Shown here piece after piece: positions 6,736-14,950 of a stretch of DNA of 15,528 nucleotides. The notes beneath the pieces are model-generated. The model searched no databases. It saw only the letters and a list, made by a program, of their open reading frames with translations, and was not told the DNA's origin. A program made the position numbers and the translations under genes. Where the stretch lies: positions 1 through 15,528 of the forward strand of contig CANQQF010000029.1 of assembly GCA_947625985.1 (NCBI GenBank). The letters run 5' to 3'. Position 1 is the first letter of the stretch. Every line of letters starts with the position of its first letter. Source of the DNA: an uncultured Clostridia bacterium (GTDB lineage: Bacteria > Bacillota_A > Clostridia > TANB77 > CAG-508).

Positions 6736-6764
6736 TTGAATTTTTCTAAAAAATATAATATAAT
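6736..6764 (+). promoter_or_regulatory. Sigma-A promoter of tsaE with no room for a leader
   Basis: -35 TTGAAT (6736-6741), exactly 17 bp, -10 TATAAT (6759-6764). Six bases then lead to A6771, which is the A of the tsaE ATG, so the predicted transcript starts at or within a few bases of the start codon. A second TATAAT at 6754-6759 has no matching -35 at a normal distance. Confidence 0.75.
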
Positions 6765-6770
6765 AATTGC

Positions 6771-7232
6771 ATGAATAATATAGATTTTATATCAAATAGT
6801 GAAAAAGATACAATGCAATTTGCAAAAAAAATTGCAAAAAAATTAAAAAAAGGTGATGTAATTATACTTTCTGGAGATTTAGGATGTGGTAAAACTAAGT
6901 TTGTAGAAGGTTTTTTAAGTGTGTACAATTTACAAGATGAAATATCAAGCCCTACATTCAACATAGTAAATGAATACAAAAATAATAACATTACTATTTT
7001 TCACTTTGACGTTTACCGCTTAGAAGATAGCTCCGAGTTCTATGAAATTGGTGGGGATGAATTCTTTGAACAAGGCATATGTTTGATTGAATGGGGCGAA
7101 ATTATTGAAGACGCAATTCCTTCTGAACATATAACAATTAATTTCGAAAGAACTGAAAATTCAGAAAATCAAAGAATTTTACATATTTCATGTATTGGAA
7201 AAAAATATATAGATATTTTGAAAGGACTGTAA
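6771..7232 (+). CDS. tsaE: tRNA t6A biosynthesis ATPase TsaE
   Basis: P-loop ATPase of the bacterial threonylcarbamoyl-transfer complex (with TsaB and TsaD) that makes t6A37 of tRNA. It is required for turnover of the complex. Walker A GDLGCGKT (35-42), the FDVYRL block (79-84) and LIEWGE (105-110) are all family hallmarks, and 153 aa is the usual length. The first ATG is supported by the family N-terminus (threonylcarbamoyl ATPases begin about 30 residues before Walker A), yet there is no ribosome binding site and the promoter places +1 at this ATG. It is therefore probably read from a leaderless mRNA. The next Met (15) has only a weak site and would remove the first strand. First gene of tsaE-tsaB-rimI. 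Confidence 0.95.
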   Translation: MNNIDFISNSEKDTMQFAKKIAKKLKKGDVIILSGDLGCGKTKFVEGFLSVYNLQDEISSPTFNIVNEYKNNNITIFHFDVYRLEDSSEFYEIGGDEFFEQGICLIEWGEIIEDAIPSEHITINFERTENSENQRILHISCIGKKYIDILKGL

Positions 7233-7236
7233 AAAA

Positions 7237-7938
7237 TTGAAAATTTTAGCAATTGATACTTCTAGTAAAACTTGTGGAGTTTGTATTTTAGAAAATAAAG
7301 TACAAATATATAAAAAAGATTTAATAACTGATCGTTCTCATTCCATTAAATTAATGCCATTTATTAAAGAATGTTTTGAAAAAACTAATTTATCATTAAA
7401 AGATATTGATTTAATTGTATGTGATAAAGGCCCTGGCTCTTTTACAGGTATTAGAATAGGTGTTGCAACTGCTAAAGCATTTGCTGATAGTTTAAACAAA
7501 ACTTTAATCGGCGTTAATTCTTTAGAAGCATTATCTTATAGATTTATAAATTCTGATAAGCTTATTTGTCCTATTTTAGATGCTAAAAATGAGAACTGTT
7601 ATGTAGCTTTATATAAATGTGAGGATGGAACTTGTAAACAAATAATAGAGCCTTCTGCTCTTTCACTTGAAGAAGCTATAAATAATCTAAAAAAATATTC
7701 AAACTCGTCAATTACTTTCGTTGGTGATGGTGTTAATACTTTTAAAGAAAAACTCTCTTTATCTATCTCTAACTCAGATTTTTTTGATAATGATTTATTA
7801 GATTCTTACTATTTAGGCCTAGCAGGATATATAAAATATTTATCTGGTAATATTGAAAGCCATCTACCCTTATATTTAAAGAAACCACAGGCTCAAAGGC
7901 AATTGGAGGAAAAATTAAATGGAAATAGAAATTCGTAA
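7237..7938 (+). CDS. tsaB: tRNA t6A biosynthesis protein TsaB
   Basis: Inactive ASKHA-fold partner that dimerises with TsaD and recruits TsaE in the t6A37 complex. It opens with the family signature MKILAIDTSS (1-10) and has the block KGPGSFTGIRIGVATAKAFA (64-83), the most conserved part of the family. It lacks the metal-binding histidine motif of TsaD, which separates it from that paralogue. 233 aa is normal. The start codon is TTG at 7237, with AAAGGA ending about 10 bases before it, inside the end of tsaE (4 bases between the genes). No ATG alternative exists nearby. It overlaps rimI by 20 bases. Confidence 0.95.
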   Translation: MKILAIDTSSKTCGVCILENKVQIYKKDLITDRSHSIKLMPFIKECFEKTNLSLKDIDLIVCDKGPGSFTGIRIGVATAKAFADSLNKTLIGVNSLEALSYRFINSDKLICPILDAKNENCYVALYKCEDGTCKQIIEPSALSLEEAINNLKKYSNSSITFVGDGVNTFKEKLSLSISNSDFFDNDLLDSYYLGLAGYIKYLSGNIESHLPLYLKKPQAQRQLEEKLNGNRNS

Positions 7939-8365
7939 AATGACTATAGATGATTTACTATCTATAGAAAACAAATTAGAAAGTGATTTTGATAACTTTT
8001 GGAATGCTTCAATATTTAAACAAGAATTGATTAATAAAAATTCATATTATTTAATTGCTACATATAATAATGAAATTATAGGATTCGCAGGCTATATGAT
8101 AATATTAGATGAAGTAGATATTACAAATATTGTAGTTAGAAAAGATATGAGGAATCAGAAAATTGCAACAAAACTTTTCACTGCTTTACTAAAAACAATA
8201 GAACCTATGGAAAAAATTGAAGAAATTACTTTAGAAGTTAATGAAAATAATATTCCAGCAATTAAACTATATGAAAATTTTGGTTTTGAAAAAGTTGGAC
8301 TTCGTAAAAATTATTATGAAAATCATGAAAATGCTTTAATAATGACGAAAAAGCTAGTAATTTAA
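7919..8365 (+). CDS. rimI: Ribosomal protein S18 alanine N-acetyltransferase-like RimI
   Basis: GNAT-fold acetyltransferase of the RimI type, expected to acetylate the N-terminal alanine of ribosomal protein S18 or related termini. The family end block is clear: LEVNENNIPAIKLYENFGF (105-123), with the putative catalytic Glu 106 and Tyr 118. The acetyl-CoA loop is unusual: the family has [QR]xxGx[GA], but here residues 78-83 read RNQKIA, with Lys where the glycine should be. 148 aa is normal. The ribosome binding site GGAGG lies 9 bases before the ATG, and the gene overlaps tsaB by 20 bases. The tsaE-tsaB-rimI order is a classic cluster, but tsaD, often next, is absent. The stop codon sits in the loop of a terminator. 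Confidence 0.9.
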   Translation: MEIEIRKMTIDDLLSIENKLESDFDNFWNASIFKQELINKNSYYLIATYNNEIIGFAGYMIILDEVDITNIVVRKDMRNQKIATKLFTALLKTIEPMEKIEEITLEVNENNIPAIKLYENFGFEKVGLRKNYYENHENALIMTKKLVI

Positions 8366-8379
8366 TTTACTAGCTTTTT
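8348..8379. terminator. Bidirectional terminator between rimI and the permease gene
   Basis: A perfect 13-bp stem (8348-8360 with 8367-8379) with a 6-base loop and A/T runs on both outer sides, so it can serve both converging operons. The rimI stop codon (8363-8365) is inside the loop. Confidence 0.9.
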
Positions 8380-8388
8380 CATATATTT

Positions 8389-11300
8389 TTATTCTACCGA
8401 TTTTAAACTTTCAATCATATCTATTTTCTTCAATGAAAAATATGTTACTATATTTACTATCAATGTGAATACAATTGTTATTAATATTGAATAAACATAA
8501 CTTTCTGGCTTAATAAATTTCCCAAAACGCATTGATTCTAATTCACATGTTGCTAATATAAATGAATTTAAGAAATATCCTCCTATGCATCCAAGAACAA
8601 TTCCTATAGATGTTAATATTACAGTTTCCCTTGAAATATAATTATAAACTTCTTTGTCATAAAAACCTAAAACTTTAATTGTAGAAAGTTCTCTTATCCT
8701 TTCACTTATATTTACATTTGATAAATTATAAAGTACTACAAACGCCAATATTCCCGCTGATACAATTAAAATTATTACAACATAATTAAGTGAAGTCATC
8801 ATATCTCCTATCGTTTTTGTCGTTGTAGATATTGCATTTACAGCGCTAACCTCATTTTTATCTACAAATTTTTTAACGAATTTATCTTCTTCATCTTGCG
8901 TCATTTCTTCATTTTTCAAGTATAATAAATTGGTTTCATAATTTTTTTCAAATGATTTCTCATATAAGTCCTTTGTCATATATACATAATGTCCTACATA
9001 ATTTTCCACAATATCTGACACTATATATTGTGTGTCAACATCATCTGAATCTCTAATTGTTACTATATCTCCTTGTTTTACATCTATTAAATCTGCAGCT
9101 TTATCAGATATTGTAATTTCATTTTCTTTCATTTCTGATAAATTTACTTTTTCATAAGTTTTTCTATCTCTCAAATTTACTACTTTTTCTAATTCATTAT
9201 AATCATTAGGTATTATAATTTGTATATCCACGCTTTTACTATCAGAGCTATTTCCTTCCTTCATAAGTTTTCCTGTTAATATATTCGTTTCAACAACTTC
9301 GTCTACTTTTTTCTCATTTTTAACCTCATCTAAAATCTTATTATATTGATCATCTTGTAAATTACTTTTTAAACTAATTTGCATATCATAGCTAAATACA
9401 TCTTCATACTGTTTTGGAATTAAAGATGTAATCGAATCTTTAATTCCAAATCCTACTAATATTAATGCTGTACAACCCATTATTCCTATTATCGTCATTA
9501 AAAATCTTTTTTTATATCTAAAAAGATTTCTAACTGTTACTTTTCTTGTAAAACTTAAATGATTCCAAATAATAGGAATATGTTCTAAAATAACCTTCTT
9601 ACCAATCTTTGGTGCTTTAGGTCTCATTAATACTGCAGGTGTATTTATTAGTTCTTTATATGTTGCATATATAGTTGCTCCAACTATACAAACAAATGCC
9701 GCAAATAATCCCACGAATCCATAAAAAGCATTAAATTTTATAACAAAATTTTCAATAGAATACATCATGCTATACATTCTCCAAACTATTCTAGGTAAAA
9801 ATGCACAACCTATTTGCATTCCTAATACTCCACCAATTATGCAAGCTGAACTAGCATAAATAATATATTTTGATGCTATTTGAATTTTCTTATATCCTAA
9901 TGCTTTAAAAGTTCCGATTTGTGTTCTTTGTTCTTCAACCATTCTTGTCATAGATGTTAATGAAATAAGTGTAGCTATTACAAAGAAAACTAATGGGAAT
10001 ACAGCTCCTAAACTATCTATACTTTTTGTATCATTTATAAAACCAACATATCCTTGGTTAGCATTTCTATCTAATATATACCATGTAGCATTTTCAATTT
10101 CAGAAATTTTATCACGTGCATCTATCAATTCTCCTTCTGCATCTGTTATCTTTTTGTTAAATTCTTGTTTATTTTTTTCTAACTCTGCTTCGCCTTCAGC
10201 TAATTTAGTTTTAGAATCATTTAGTGTCTTTTGTGCTTTATCTAACTGTGCATATGTAGAATTTTTGGTTTTTAAAAATTTTTCTTCTTGAGCTTTTAAT
10301 TCTGCTTTTGAATTATTTAAAGTTTGCTTTGCTTTAGCTAATTCATTTTGTCCTGATTGAATTCCTTGTTCTATTTGAACTATTCCATTTTCTAACTGAG
10401 ATTTATTTTCTCTCAATTCTTGTTTCTTATCTTCTAATGTTTTTTTCGTTGCTTCTATTTGTAATTTTTGTTCTTCTGTTAAATTCGGGTTTTGAAGTGA
10501 CTGATTGGCATCTGCTAATCCAGAATCAACTTGATTTAAACCTACATTTAAACTATTTAAGTTTTCTTGTAACTGCGTTTTTTTATTTTGAGCATCTTCC
10601 ATTTGTTTATTCGCTTCTTGTTCTTTTGTTTGTAACTCTACTTCTCCAACATTTAATTTATTTTTACCATCATTAATTTGTTTTTGGGCAGAAGCAAATT
10701 CTTTTTCAGCTTTAGCTTTATTTCGATTTATTTCAGATTGCCCATTTTCAATCTGAGCTTTTGCATCTTGTATCTGTTTTTCAGCATCTGATATTTGTTT
10801 TTCAGCATTTGCTTTTTCTTCATCAAAAGTTTTTTGTGCCTCATCTACTTTTTTATTGGCTTTATCAACAAGCATATCATGTCTTGCTTGTTCACGTTCT
10901 TCTTTTATTTTCTCAACATTTGCTTTTACTTTTTCAATATAGTCTTCATATTCATCAGTTGAAGTTACATAATTTTCACTACCTTTTGCTTTTATATAAA
11001 TCTCTGTATATACATCTTTATAATTTATATTTTCATCATCTACATAGATATAGTAATTTACACGCCCTGCTCCTAATTTGCTTGTACCCTTCTCCATTGA
11101 AATATATAATGGACTTTTAGCTACTCCTACAATTTTAAGTTCTTTATTTTTCAAAAAAGGAACTTTGTTTCCTTCATCATCTGCCATATCTTCCATATGT
11201 ATTTCTATTTTGTCTCCAATTCTTTTGCTATTTGCACGCATAAATAATTCTTCAACAACACATTCTGACTCATTTTCAGGCAATCTACCATCAATAAGTA

Positions 11301-11646
11301 CTGGTTTGTTAATTTCTTCAACACAAAGAATTTTAGCAACAGATTCAACTTCATCTATATTTATAATCGCATCTTGTGTATAAGTACCATATACACCTTC
11401 TACGTTTTCAACTTTTTTCAACTCTTCTACATCTTCATTTGTTAATCCTAAAGTAGACATTACTTGAATATCATATACATTGTTATCTTTATAATATTTA
11501 TCAATTGTATTTAACATATCAGGTGAAGATGCCCTTAGTCCTGCAAAGAATCCAACTCCTAAAAAAGCCATTAATAAAATAGAAATAAATCTTCTATAAG
11601 TATTTTTTATTTCTTTTATTGTATCTTTCATTAATGCCTTTTTCAT
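8389..11646 (-). CDS. FtsX/MacB-type ABC permease with extracellular coiled coil
   Basis: Membrane subunit of a type VII-like ABC system (export or mechanotransmission), working with the ATPase encoded just upstream. TM1 is at about 20-38. A large extracellular part (40-545) holds a MacB-like periplasmic-type domain (about 40-230), then a long coiled coil (about 230-520) rich in Lys, Glu, Gln and Ala with recurring L-x-x-G and A-x-K-x-L heptads. Three FtsX helices follow (about 546-570, 592-622, 640-665), then a second FtsX unit: TM5 (about 714-738), an extracellular domain and three more helices near the C-terminus. That is eight membrane helices and a duplicated FtsX domain. 1085 aa. AAAGGAGG lies 6 bases before the ATG. 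The substrate is unknown; lipids, peptides or cell-wall hydrolase control are all possible. Confidence 0.88.
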   Translation of the reverse strand: MKKALMKDTIKEIKNTYRRFISILLMAFLGVGFFAGLRASSPDMLNTIDKYYKDNNVYDIQVMSTLGLTNEDVEELKKVENVEGVYGTYTQDAIINIDEVESVAKILCVEEINKPVLIDGRLPENESECVVEELFMRANSKRIGDKIEIHMEDMADDEGNKVPFLKNKELKIVGVAKSPLYISMEKGTSKLGAGRVNYYIYVDDENINYKDVYTEIYIKAKGSENYVTSTDEYEDYIEKVKANVEKIKEEREQARHDMLVDKANKKVDEAQKTFDEEKANAEKQISDAEKQIQDAKAQIENGQSEINRNKAKAEKEFASAQKQINDGKNKLNVGEVELQTKEQEANKQMEDAQNKKTQLQENLNSLNVGLNQVDSGLADANQSLQNPNLTEEQKLQIEATKKTLEDKKQELRENKSQLENGIVQIEQGIQSGQNELAKAKQTLNNSKAELKAQEEKFLKTKNSTYAQLDKAQKTLNDSKTKLAEGEAELEKNKQEFNKKITDAEGELIDARDKISEIENATWYILDRNANQGYVGFINDTKSIDSLGAVFPLVFFVIATLISLTSMTRMVEEQRTQIGTFKALGYKKIQIASKYIIYASSACIIGGVLGMQIGCAFLPRIVWRMYSMMYSIENFVIKFNAFYGFVGLFAAFVCIVGATIYATYKELINTPAVLMRPKAPKIGKKVILEHIPIIWNHLSFTRKVTVRNLFRYKKRFLMTIIGIMGCTALILVGFGIKDSITSLIPKQYEDVFSYDMQISLKSNLQDDQYNKILDEVKNEKKVDEVVETNILTGKLMKEGNSSDSKSVDIQIIIPNDYNELEKVVNLRDRKTYEKVNLSEMKENEITISDKAADLIDVKQGDIVTIRDSDDVDTQYIVSDIVENYVGHYVYMTKDLYEKSFEKNYETNLLYLKNEEMTQDEEDKFVKKFVDKNEVSAVNAISTTTKTIGDMMTSLNYVVIILIVSAGILAFVVLYNLSNVNISERIRELSTIKVLGFYDKEVYNYISRETVILTSIGIVLGCIGGYFLNSFILATCELESMRFGKFIKPESYVYSILITIVFTLIVNIVTYFSLKKIDMIESLKSVE

Positions 11647-11673
11647 TGTATCCTCCTTTACTTTATCTTTTTA

Positions 11674-12375
11674 TTACCATTCTATTTTGTCAACTGAAAT
11701 TGGATTTTCGTTAATAGTAATGTTTTGTGCTTTTCCATTTTTAAAACTTATAACTTTATCTGCCATCGGTCCAATAGCTGCATTATGTGTAATTATTAAA
11801 ACTGTCATATTTTCTTTCCTTGCTGTATCTTGTAATAATTTTAAAATTTGTTTTCCTGTTTTATAATCTAGAGCCCCTGTTGGTTCATCACATAGTAATA
11901 GTTTAGGATTTTTAGCAATAGCTCTTGCTATTGCTACTCTTTGTTGTTCTCCTCCAGAAAGTTGAGCAGGAAAATTATTCATTCTATCTTTAAGTCCAAC
12001 CTTTTTCAGTACTGTTACTGGATCTAATGAATCAATACATATTTCTGTAGCTAACTCTACATTTTCTTTTGCAGTAAGATTTTGTACTAAATTATAAAAC
12101 TGAAATACAAAACCTATATCTTCTCTTCTATATTGTATTAATCTTTTGTTTGACAATTTATCTACTCTTTTATTATCAACTATTACTTCTCCTGATGTCA
12201 CACTATCCATTCCTCCAAGAATATTTAAAGCTGTTGTTTTTCCAGCTCCACTTGGACCTACAATAACAACTAATTCTCCTTTCTCAATTTGAAAATTTGT
12301 TTTGTTTAGTGCATTAATTGTTATTTCGCCCATCTCATATTTTTTTACAACATTTTTAAATTCAATGTATGACAT
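11674..12375 (-). CDS. ABC transporter ATPase, MacB/LolD/FtsE type
   Basis: Drives the FtsX-type permease encoded 27 bases downstream. All ATPase motifs are intact: Walker A GPSGAGKT (40-47), Q-loop Gln 92, signature LSGGEQQ (139-145), Walker B LLLCDE (159-164), D-loop ALD (168-170) and switch His 197. The subgroup is clear from the family-typical stretches FVFQFYNL and DEPTGALD. 233 aa is the usual size. The ribosome binding site (AGGA) is moderate. It follows the metallopeptidase gene by 19 bases, so the three genes form one operon. Related pairs act in antimicrobial-peptide resistance or lipoprotein and peptide export; nothing here shows which. Confidence 0.95.
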   Translation of the reverse strand: MSYIEFKNVVKKYEMGEITINALNKTNFQIEKGELVVIVGPSGAGKTTALNILGGMDSVTSGEVIVDNKRVDKLSNKRLIQYRREDIGFVFQFYNLVQNLTAKENVELATEICIDSLDPVTVLKKVGLKDRMNNFPAQLSGGEQQRVAIARAIAKNPKLLLCDEPTGALDYKTGKQILKLLQDTARKENMTVLIITHNAAIGPMADKVISFKNGKAQNITINENPISVDKIEW

Positions 12376-12394
12376 TTCTTTTTCCTACTTTCTT

Positions 12395-12895
12395 TTATCC
12401 TTTTAGTTCTTTTCTATATCGTTTATAATTATTCATATTGCTTTCAACTAAATTCCAAAAATCTTTTGAATGATTCATATGTTTCAAGTGACATATTTCA
12501 TGTAATACCACATACTCAATTAATTCTTTAGGTTTTTTTGCAAGTTTTAAATTTATTGCAATATTTCTTTTACTAGTACAACTTCCCCATGCATATTTCA
12601 TATTTTTTATTGTTATTTTATTAGGGTATTCTCCTACATTTTTTGCGAATCTGTGTGCACATTCATTTATTACTTCTTTTAATTCTAATGCTTCTTCAGT
12701 TGTTACTGGTTCTTCTTGTTCCTTTAATCTTTTTTTCTCTTCTTCTAACTTTTTTTCTATCCAATCATTCTTCTCTTGAACTAAACTTTTTATATATTTA
12801 TCTGATATCCTTCTAGGTGCTTTTACTATTACTTCGCCATCTTTCACTTGTATATATATGTTTTTTATATTTGATTTAACGACTGTATAATCCAT
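12395..12895 (-). CDS. YgjP-like zinc metallopeptidase (DUF45, M48 superfamily)
   Basis: Predicted zinc-dependent peptidase. It has HEICH (132-136) with the catalytic Glu 133, a third ligand in HSKDFW (His 142), and the WGSC block (103-106) conserved in the YgjP/DUF45 family. The N-terminal half has the family's beta-rich start (VKAPRRIS near 24-31), then a charged helix (about 38-75). At 166 aa it is shorter than many members (often about 220-240), but no motif is missing. There is no signal peptide, so it is cytoplasmic. AAAAGGAAG lies before the ATG at normal distance. First gene of an operon with an ABC ATPase and permease, a pairing that gives no obvious function. Confidence 0.88.
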   Translation of the reverse strand: MDYTVVKSNIKNIYIQVKDGEVIVKAPRRISDKYIKSLVQEKNDWIEKKLEEEKKRLKEQEEPVTTEEALELKEVINECAHRFAKNVGEYPNKITIKNMKYAWGSCTSKRNIAINLKLAKKPKELIEYVVLHEICHLKHMNHSKDFWNLVESNMNNYKRYRKELKG

Positions 12896-12925
12896 AATTC
12901 TCTTCCTTTTAATGTTATTATTTAA

Positions 12926-12943
12926 CTTGTATTATATCACAAG
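12926..12943 (-). promoter_or_regulatory. Extended -10 promoter of the metallopeptidase-ABC operon, within an inverted repeat
   Basis: On the minus strand TGATATAAT (12939-12931) is a perfect extended -10. No good -35 lies 17 bases up. The -10 is enclosed by the inverted repeat CTTGT-N8-ACAAG, which could be an operator or chance. The predicted start is near 12924. Confidence 0.5.
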
Positions 12944-12965
12944 AAATATTAATAAAAAAGATTTT

Positions 12966-12994
12966 TTGAAATTTTTATTTTAATGGTATATAAT
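12966..12994 (+). promoter_or_regulatory. Sigma-A promoter of the FxLYD-like gene
   Basis: -35 TTGAAA (12966-12971), exactly 17 bp, -10 TATAAT (12989-12994). A second TATAAT follows at 12994-12999. The leader is about 25 bases and includes the ribosome binding site AGGGGAGGT. Confidence 0.8.
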
Positions 12995-13025
12995 ATAATT
13001 GAATTTAAAAAAGGGGAGGTATTTT

Positions 13026-13715
13026 ATGAAAAGAGGAACAGCAATAGTAGTTATTTTAATATTGATTATATCTCTAGCTATAATTATATTTTCTTCTAGT
13101 GAATTATCTAAACCCTTAAAAACTGGAACACAAGAAGTTGAAAATGCTGAAGAATTAAAATCTTATATTAATATTGAACCTTGTGGCAGTACTCCAGATG
13201 GAAACTATATAATAAAAATTACTAATAATAACTCAGAACCCATATATATTTCAACTTTAAATACTACTTACACAAATAAGGATGGCAATACAGTTGAGAA
13301 AGATTTTACTTCAGGTAAAGGTATAGCAGTAAATAGTTTTTCAGAAATTGTAATATATAATTCTGATTTAGGTGAAGAATATGCACAATCTCTAACCCAT
13401 GATTTTAATTACAATCTTTCTGATATCTCTAGTTATACTAAATATTATTTATATAAAAACTTTGAAATAAATGCTAATAATACTGGCGATAAGATTACTT
13501 TACAAGTAAAAAATAATAATGATGAAATTTCAAAAGATCTATCTATTAATGTACTATATTATGAAAATGGACAAATTGTAAATTGCGTTACAGTAAATTC
13601 TGAAAAAGGTTCAACTATTCCACCAGGTGAATCTACTTCTATAAATGTAGATTATCCTTCAGTTGAATTTGATTCATATGAAGTTTACTTTATAAATGCA
13701 AGTAGAAATATCTAA
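13026..13715 (+). CDS. Secreted or membrane-anchored FxLYD-like beta-sandwich protein
   Basis: Function not recognised. Residues 6-22 are a hydrophobic N-terminal segment after KR, a signal peptide or signal anchor with no lipobox. Two beta-rich, Asn/Thr-rich units follow. The second (about 145-227) has the FxLYD-family layout: ITLQVKNNNDEISKDLSINV, then VLYYENGQIV, then a Pro-Gly turn (IPPGE, 198-202) and a last strand YEVYFINA. The first (about 48-125) has the analogous YIIKITNNNSEPIYI start and is probably a diverged copy. Such domains are usually cell-surface modules. I use the ATG at 13026 (229 aa). A TTG 27 bases earlier would include the ribosome binding site. It is monocistronic, with its own promoter and terminator. 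Confidence 0.82.
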   Translation: MKRGTAIVVILILIISLAIIIFSSSELSKPLKTGTQEVENAEELKSYINIEPCGSTPDGNYIIKITNNNSEPIYISTLNTTYTNKDGNTVEKDFTSGKGIAVNSFSEIVIYNSDLGEEYAQSLTHDFNYNLSDISSYTKYYLYKNFEINANNTGDKITLQVKNNNDEISKDLSINVLYYENGQIVNCVTVNSEKGSTIPPGESTSINVDYPSVEFDSYEVYFINASRNI

Positions 13716-13716
13716 T

Positions 13717-13747
13717 AAAAATCTAAGCTACTTTAGCTTAGATTTTT
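13717..13747 (+). terminator. Rho-independent terminator of the FxLYD-like gene
   Basis: A perfect 14-bp stem (13717-13730 with 13734-13747) with a 3-base loop ends in TTTTTGTTTT, starting 2 bases past the stop. The A-run on the other side allows termination on both strands. Confidence 0.92.
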
Positions 13748-13758
13748 GTTTTAACATG

Positions 13759-13787
13759 TTGTATTTTGTATTTTTTTATGGTAAAAT
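13759..13787 (+). promoter_or_regulatory. Promoter of the DUF1016 nuclease gene
   Basis: -35 TTGTAT (13759-13764), exactly 17 bp, -10 TAAAAT (13782-13787) preceded by TG at the extended position. The predicted start near 13794 gives an unusually long leader of about 130 bases. Confidence 0.55.
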
Positions 13788-13808
13788 GTCCTAGTAACCA
13801 ATTTATGT

Positions 13809-13832
13809 TCCCTATTTTTTATTTTATAGGGA
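13809..13832 (+). other. Hairpin in the leader of the DUF1016 nuclease gene
   Basis: TCCCTAT (13809-13815) pairs with ATAGGGA (13826-13832) around a 10-base A/T loop. A T-run (13846-13852) begins 14 bases later, too far for a standard terminator. It could be a protein-binding operator, a leader structure or a leftover of an insertion. I see nothing else between it and the gene. Confidence 0.45.
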
Positions 13833-13924
13833 CACTATAACTTTATTTTTTTAATAGAGATTTTTTATACAAATGAGACGTCAGTTTTTATATTATATAT
13901 GGATTATAGAAAGGGAACTTTACT

Positions 13925-14935
13925 ATGTTAATTAAAAAAAATCAGTATATAAATGTTTTGGAAAGAATAAAGACTGAAATTTTAAAATCTCAAAAAAATT
14001 CTCAAGCAGTAAAAAAAGATATTATTTTATTATATTGGCATATCGGTAAAATACTACTTGAATATTCTGAATATGATAGCAAATTTATAAAAAATTTATC
14101 TTTAGATTTAAATTCTTTATTTTTTAATATGAAAGGATTAACTCCCTGGAACTTAAAAAAAATGAGAAAATTTGCAAAAAATTATCCGGACTATGAGTTC
14201 GTAAAAAACTATTGTTCAAAGATAACATGGTCTAACAATATCTTAATAATTGACAAAGTAGATAGTTTTGAAAAACGGAAATGGTATATTGAACAAACAA
14301 TTCAATGTTCTTGGTCCTTCAATCTATTAAATAAACAGATTAATTCTGATTTATATAATAGACAAGTTACTTCTCAAAAAGTAACTAATTTCAAAAACAC
14401 TCTACCTGCAATCCAAAGTAATTTAGCTACACAAATGCTAAAAGATCCTTATTGTTTCGATTTCATTTCTTCAAACAATAAAGTTAAAGAGTTAGAAATT
14501 GAAAAAAAATTGTTAGATAAAATTAAAGATGTTTTAATTGAACTAGGACATGGTTTTGCATTTATTGGTGATCAATACAAACTTACAATCGATGATAAAG
14601 ACTATTTTATAGATTTACTATTCTATAATGTACACCTTAAGTGTTACATTGTTATTGAATTAAAAGCAAGAGAATTTCAACCTTCTGATATAGGAAAATT
14701 AAACTTTTATCTATCTGCTGTAAATGACCTAGTAAAAAATGAAACAGATAATCCTAGTATTGGATTACTTTTATGCAAGAAAAAGGATAAATTTACAGCC
14801 CGATATGCAATAAAAGATATTAATAATCCTATTGCAGTTAGTGAATACAGACTTCTAGAAGATACCACTCAAAATTTACAATCACTACTACCAAAGCTTG
14901 AAGACATTCAATTGCATTTTTCAGATTTAGAATGA
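13925..14935 (+). CDS. DUF1016/YhcG-type PDDEXK nuclease-like protein
   Basis: Predicted DNA nuclease of the restriction-endonuclease fold, probably part of mobile-element or defence-related gene pools. The N-terminal helical DUF1016 domain covers about 10-145, with LYWHIGK (36-42), GLTPWNLKKMRKF (71-83), ITWSNNILIIDKV (100-112) and YIEQTI (121-126) matching the family pattern. The C-terminal PDDEXK domain (about 185-320) has Asp 230 in YFIDLLFYN and Glu 245-x-Lys 247 in IELKARE, then GKLNFYLSAVNDL. The active-site residues are intact. 336 aa is within the family range. The ribosome binding site AAAGGGAA lies about 8 bases before the ATG. It stands alone with its own promoter and terminator, with no restriction or toxin partner in the window. 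Confidence 0.92.
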   Translation: MLIKKNQYINVLERIKTEILKSQKNSQAVKKDIILLYWHIGKILLEYSEYDSKFIKNLSLDLNSLFFNMKGLTPWNLKKMRKFAKNYPDYEFVKNYCSKITWSNNILIIDKVDSFEKRKWYIEQTIQCSWSFNLLNKQINSDLYNRQVTSQKVTNFKNTLPAIQSNLATQMLKDPYCFDFISSNNKVKELEIEKKLLDKIKDVLIELGHGFAFIGDQYKLTIDDKDYFIDLLFYNVHLKCYIVIELKAREFQPSDIGKLNFYLSAVNDLVKNETDNPSIGLLLCKKKDKFTARYAIKDINNPIAVSEYRLLEDTTQNLQSLLPKLEDIQLHFSDLE

Positions 14936-14950
14936 TTTTGAGATACAAAC

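Noticed and set aside
10437..11120. Two plus-strand frames opposite the coiled-coil part of the permease
   Set aside because: The repetitive heptads of the real gene produce long antisense frames. The translations are His/Leu-rich and lack start signals.
8389..11646. The permease as an SMC- or YhgE/phage-infection-type protein because of the coiled coil
   Set aside because: Two FtsX units with eight membrane helices, an N-terminal MacB-like domain and a cognate ATPase next door fit an FtsX-type ABC permease better.
12961..13028. Non-ATG upstream starts for several genes (TTG at 12999 and 6667, GTG at 3768 and 2379)
   Set aside because: In each case the longer frame would run through the gene's own ribosome binding site, and a well-spaced ATG follows directly.
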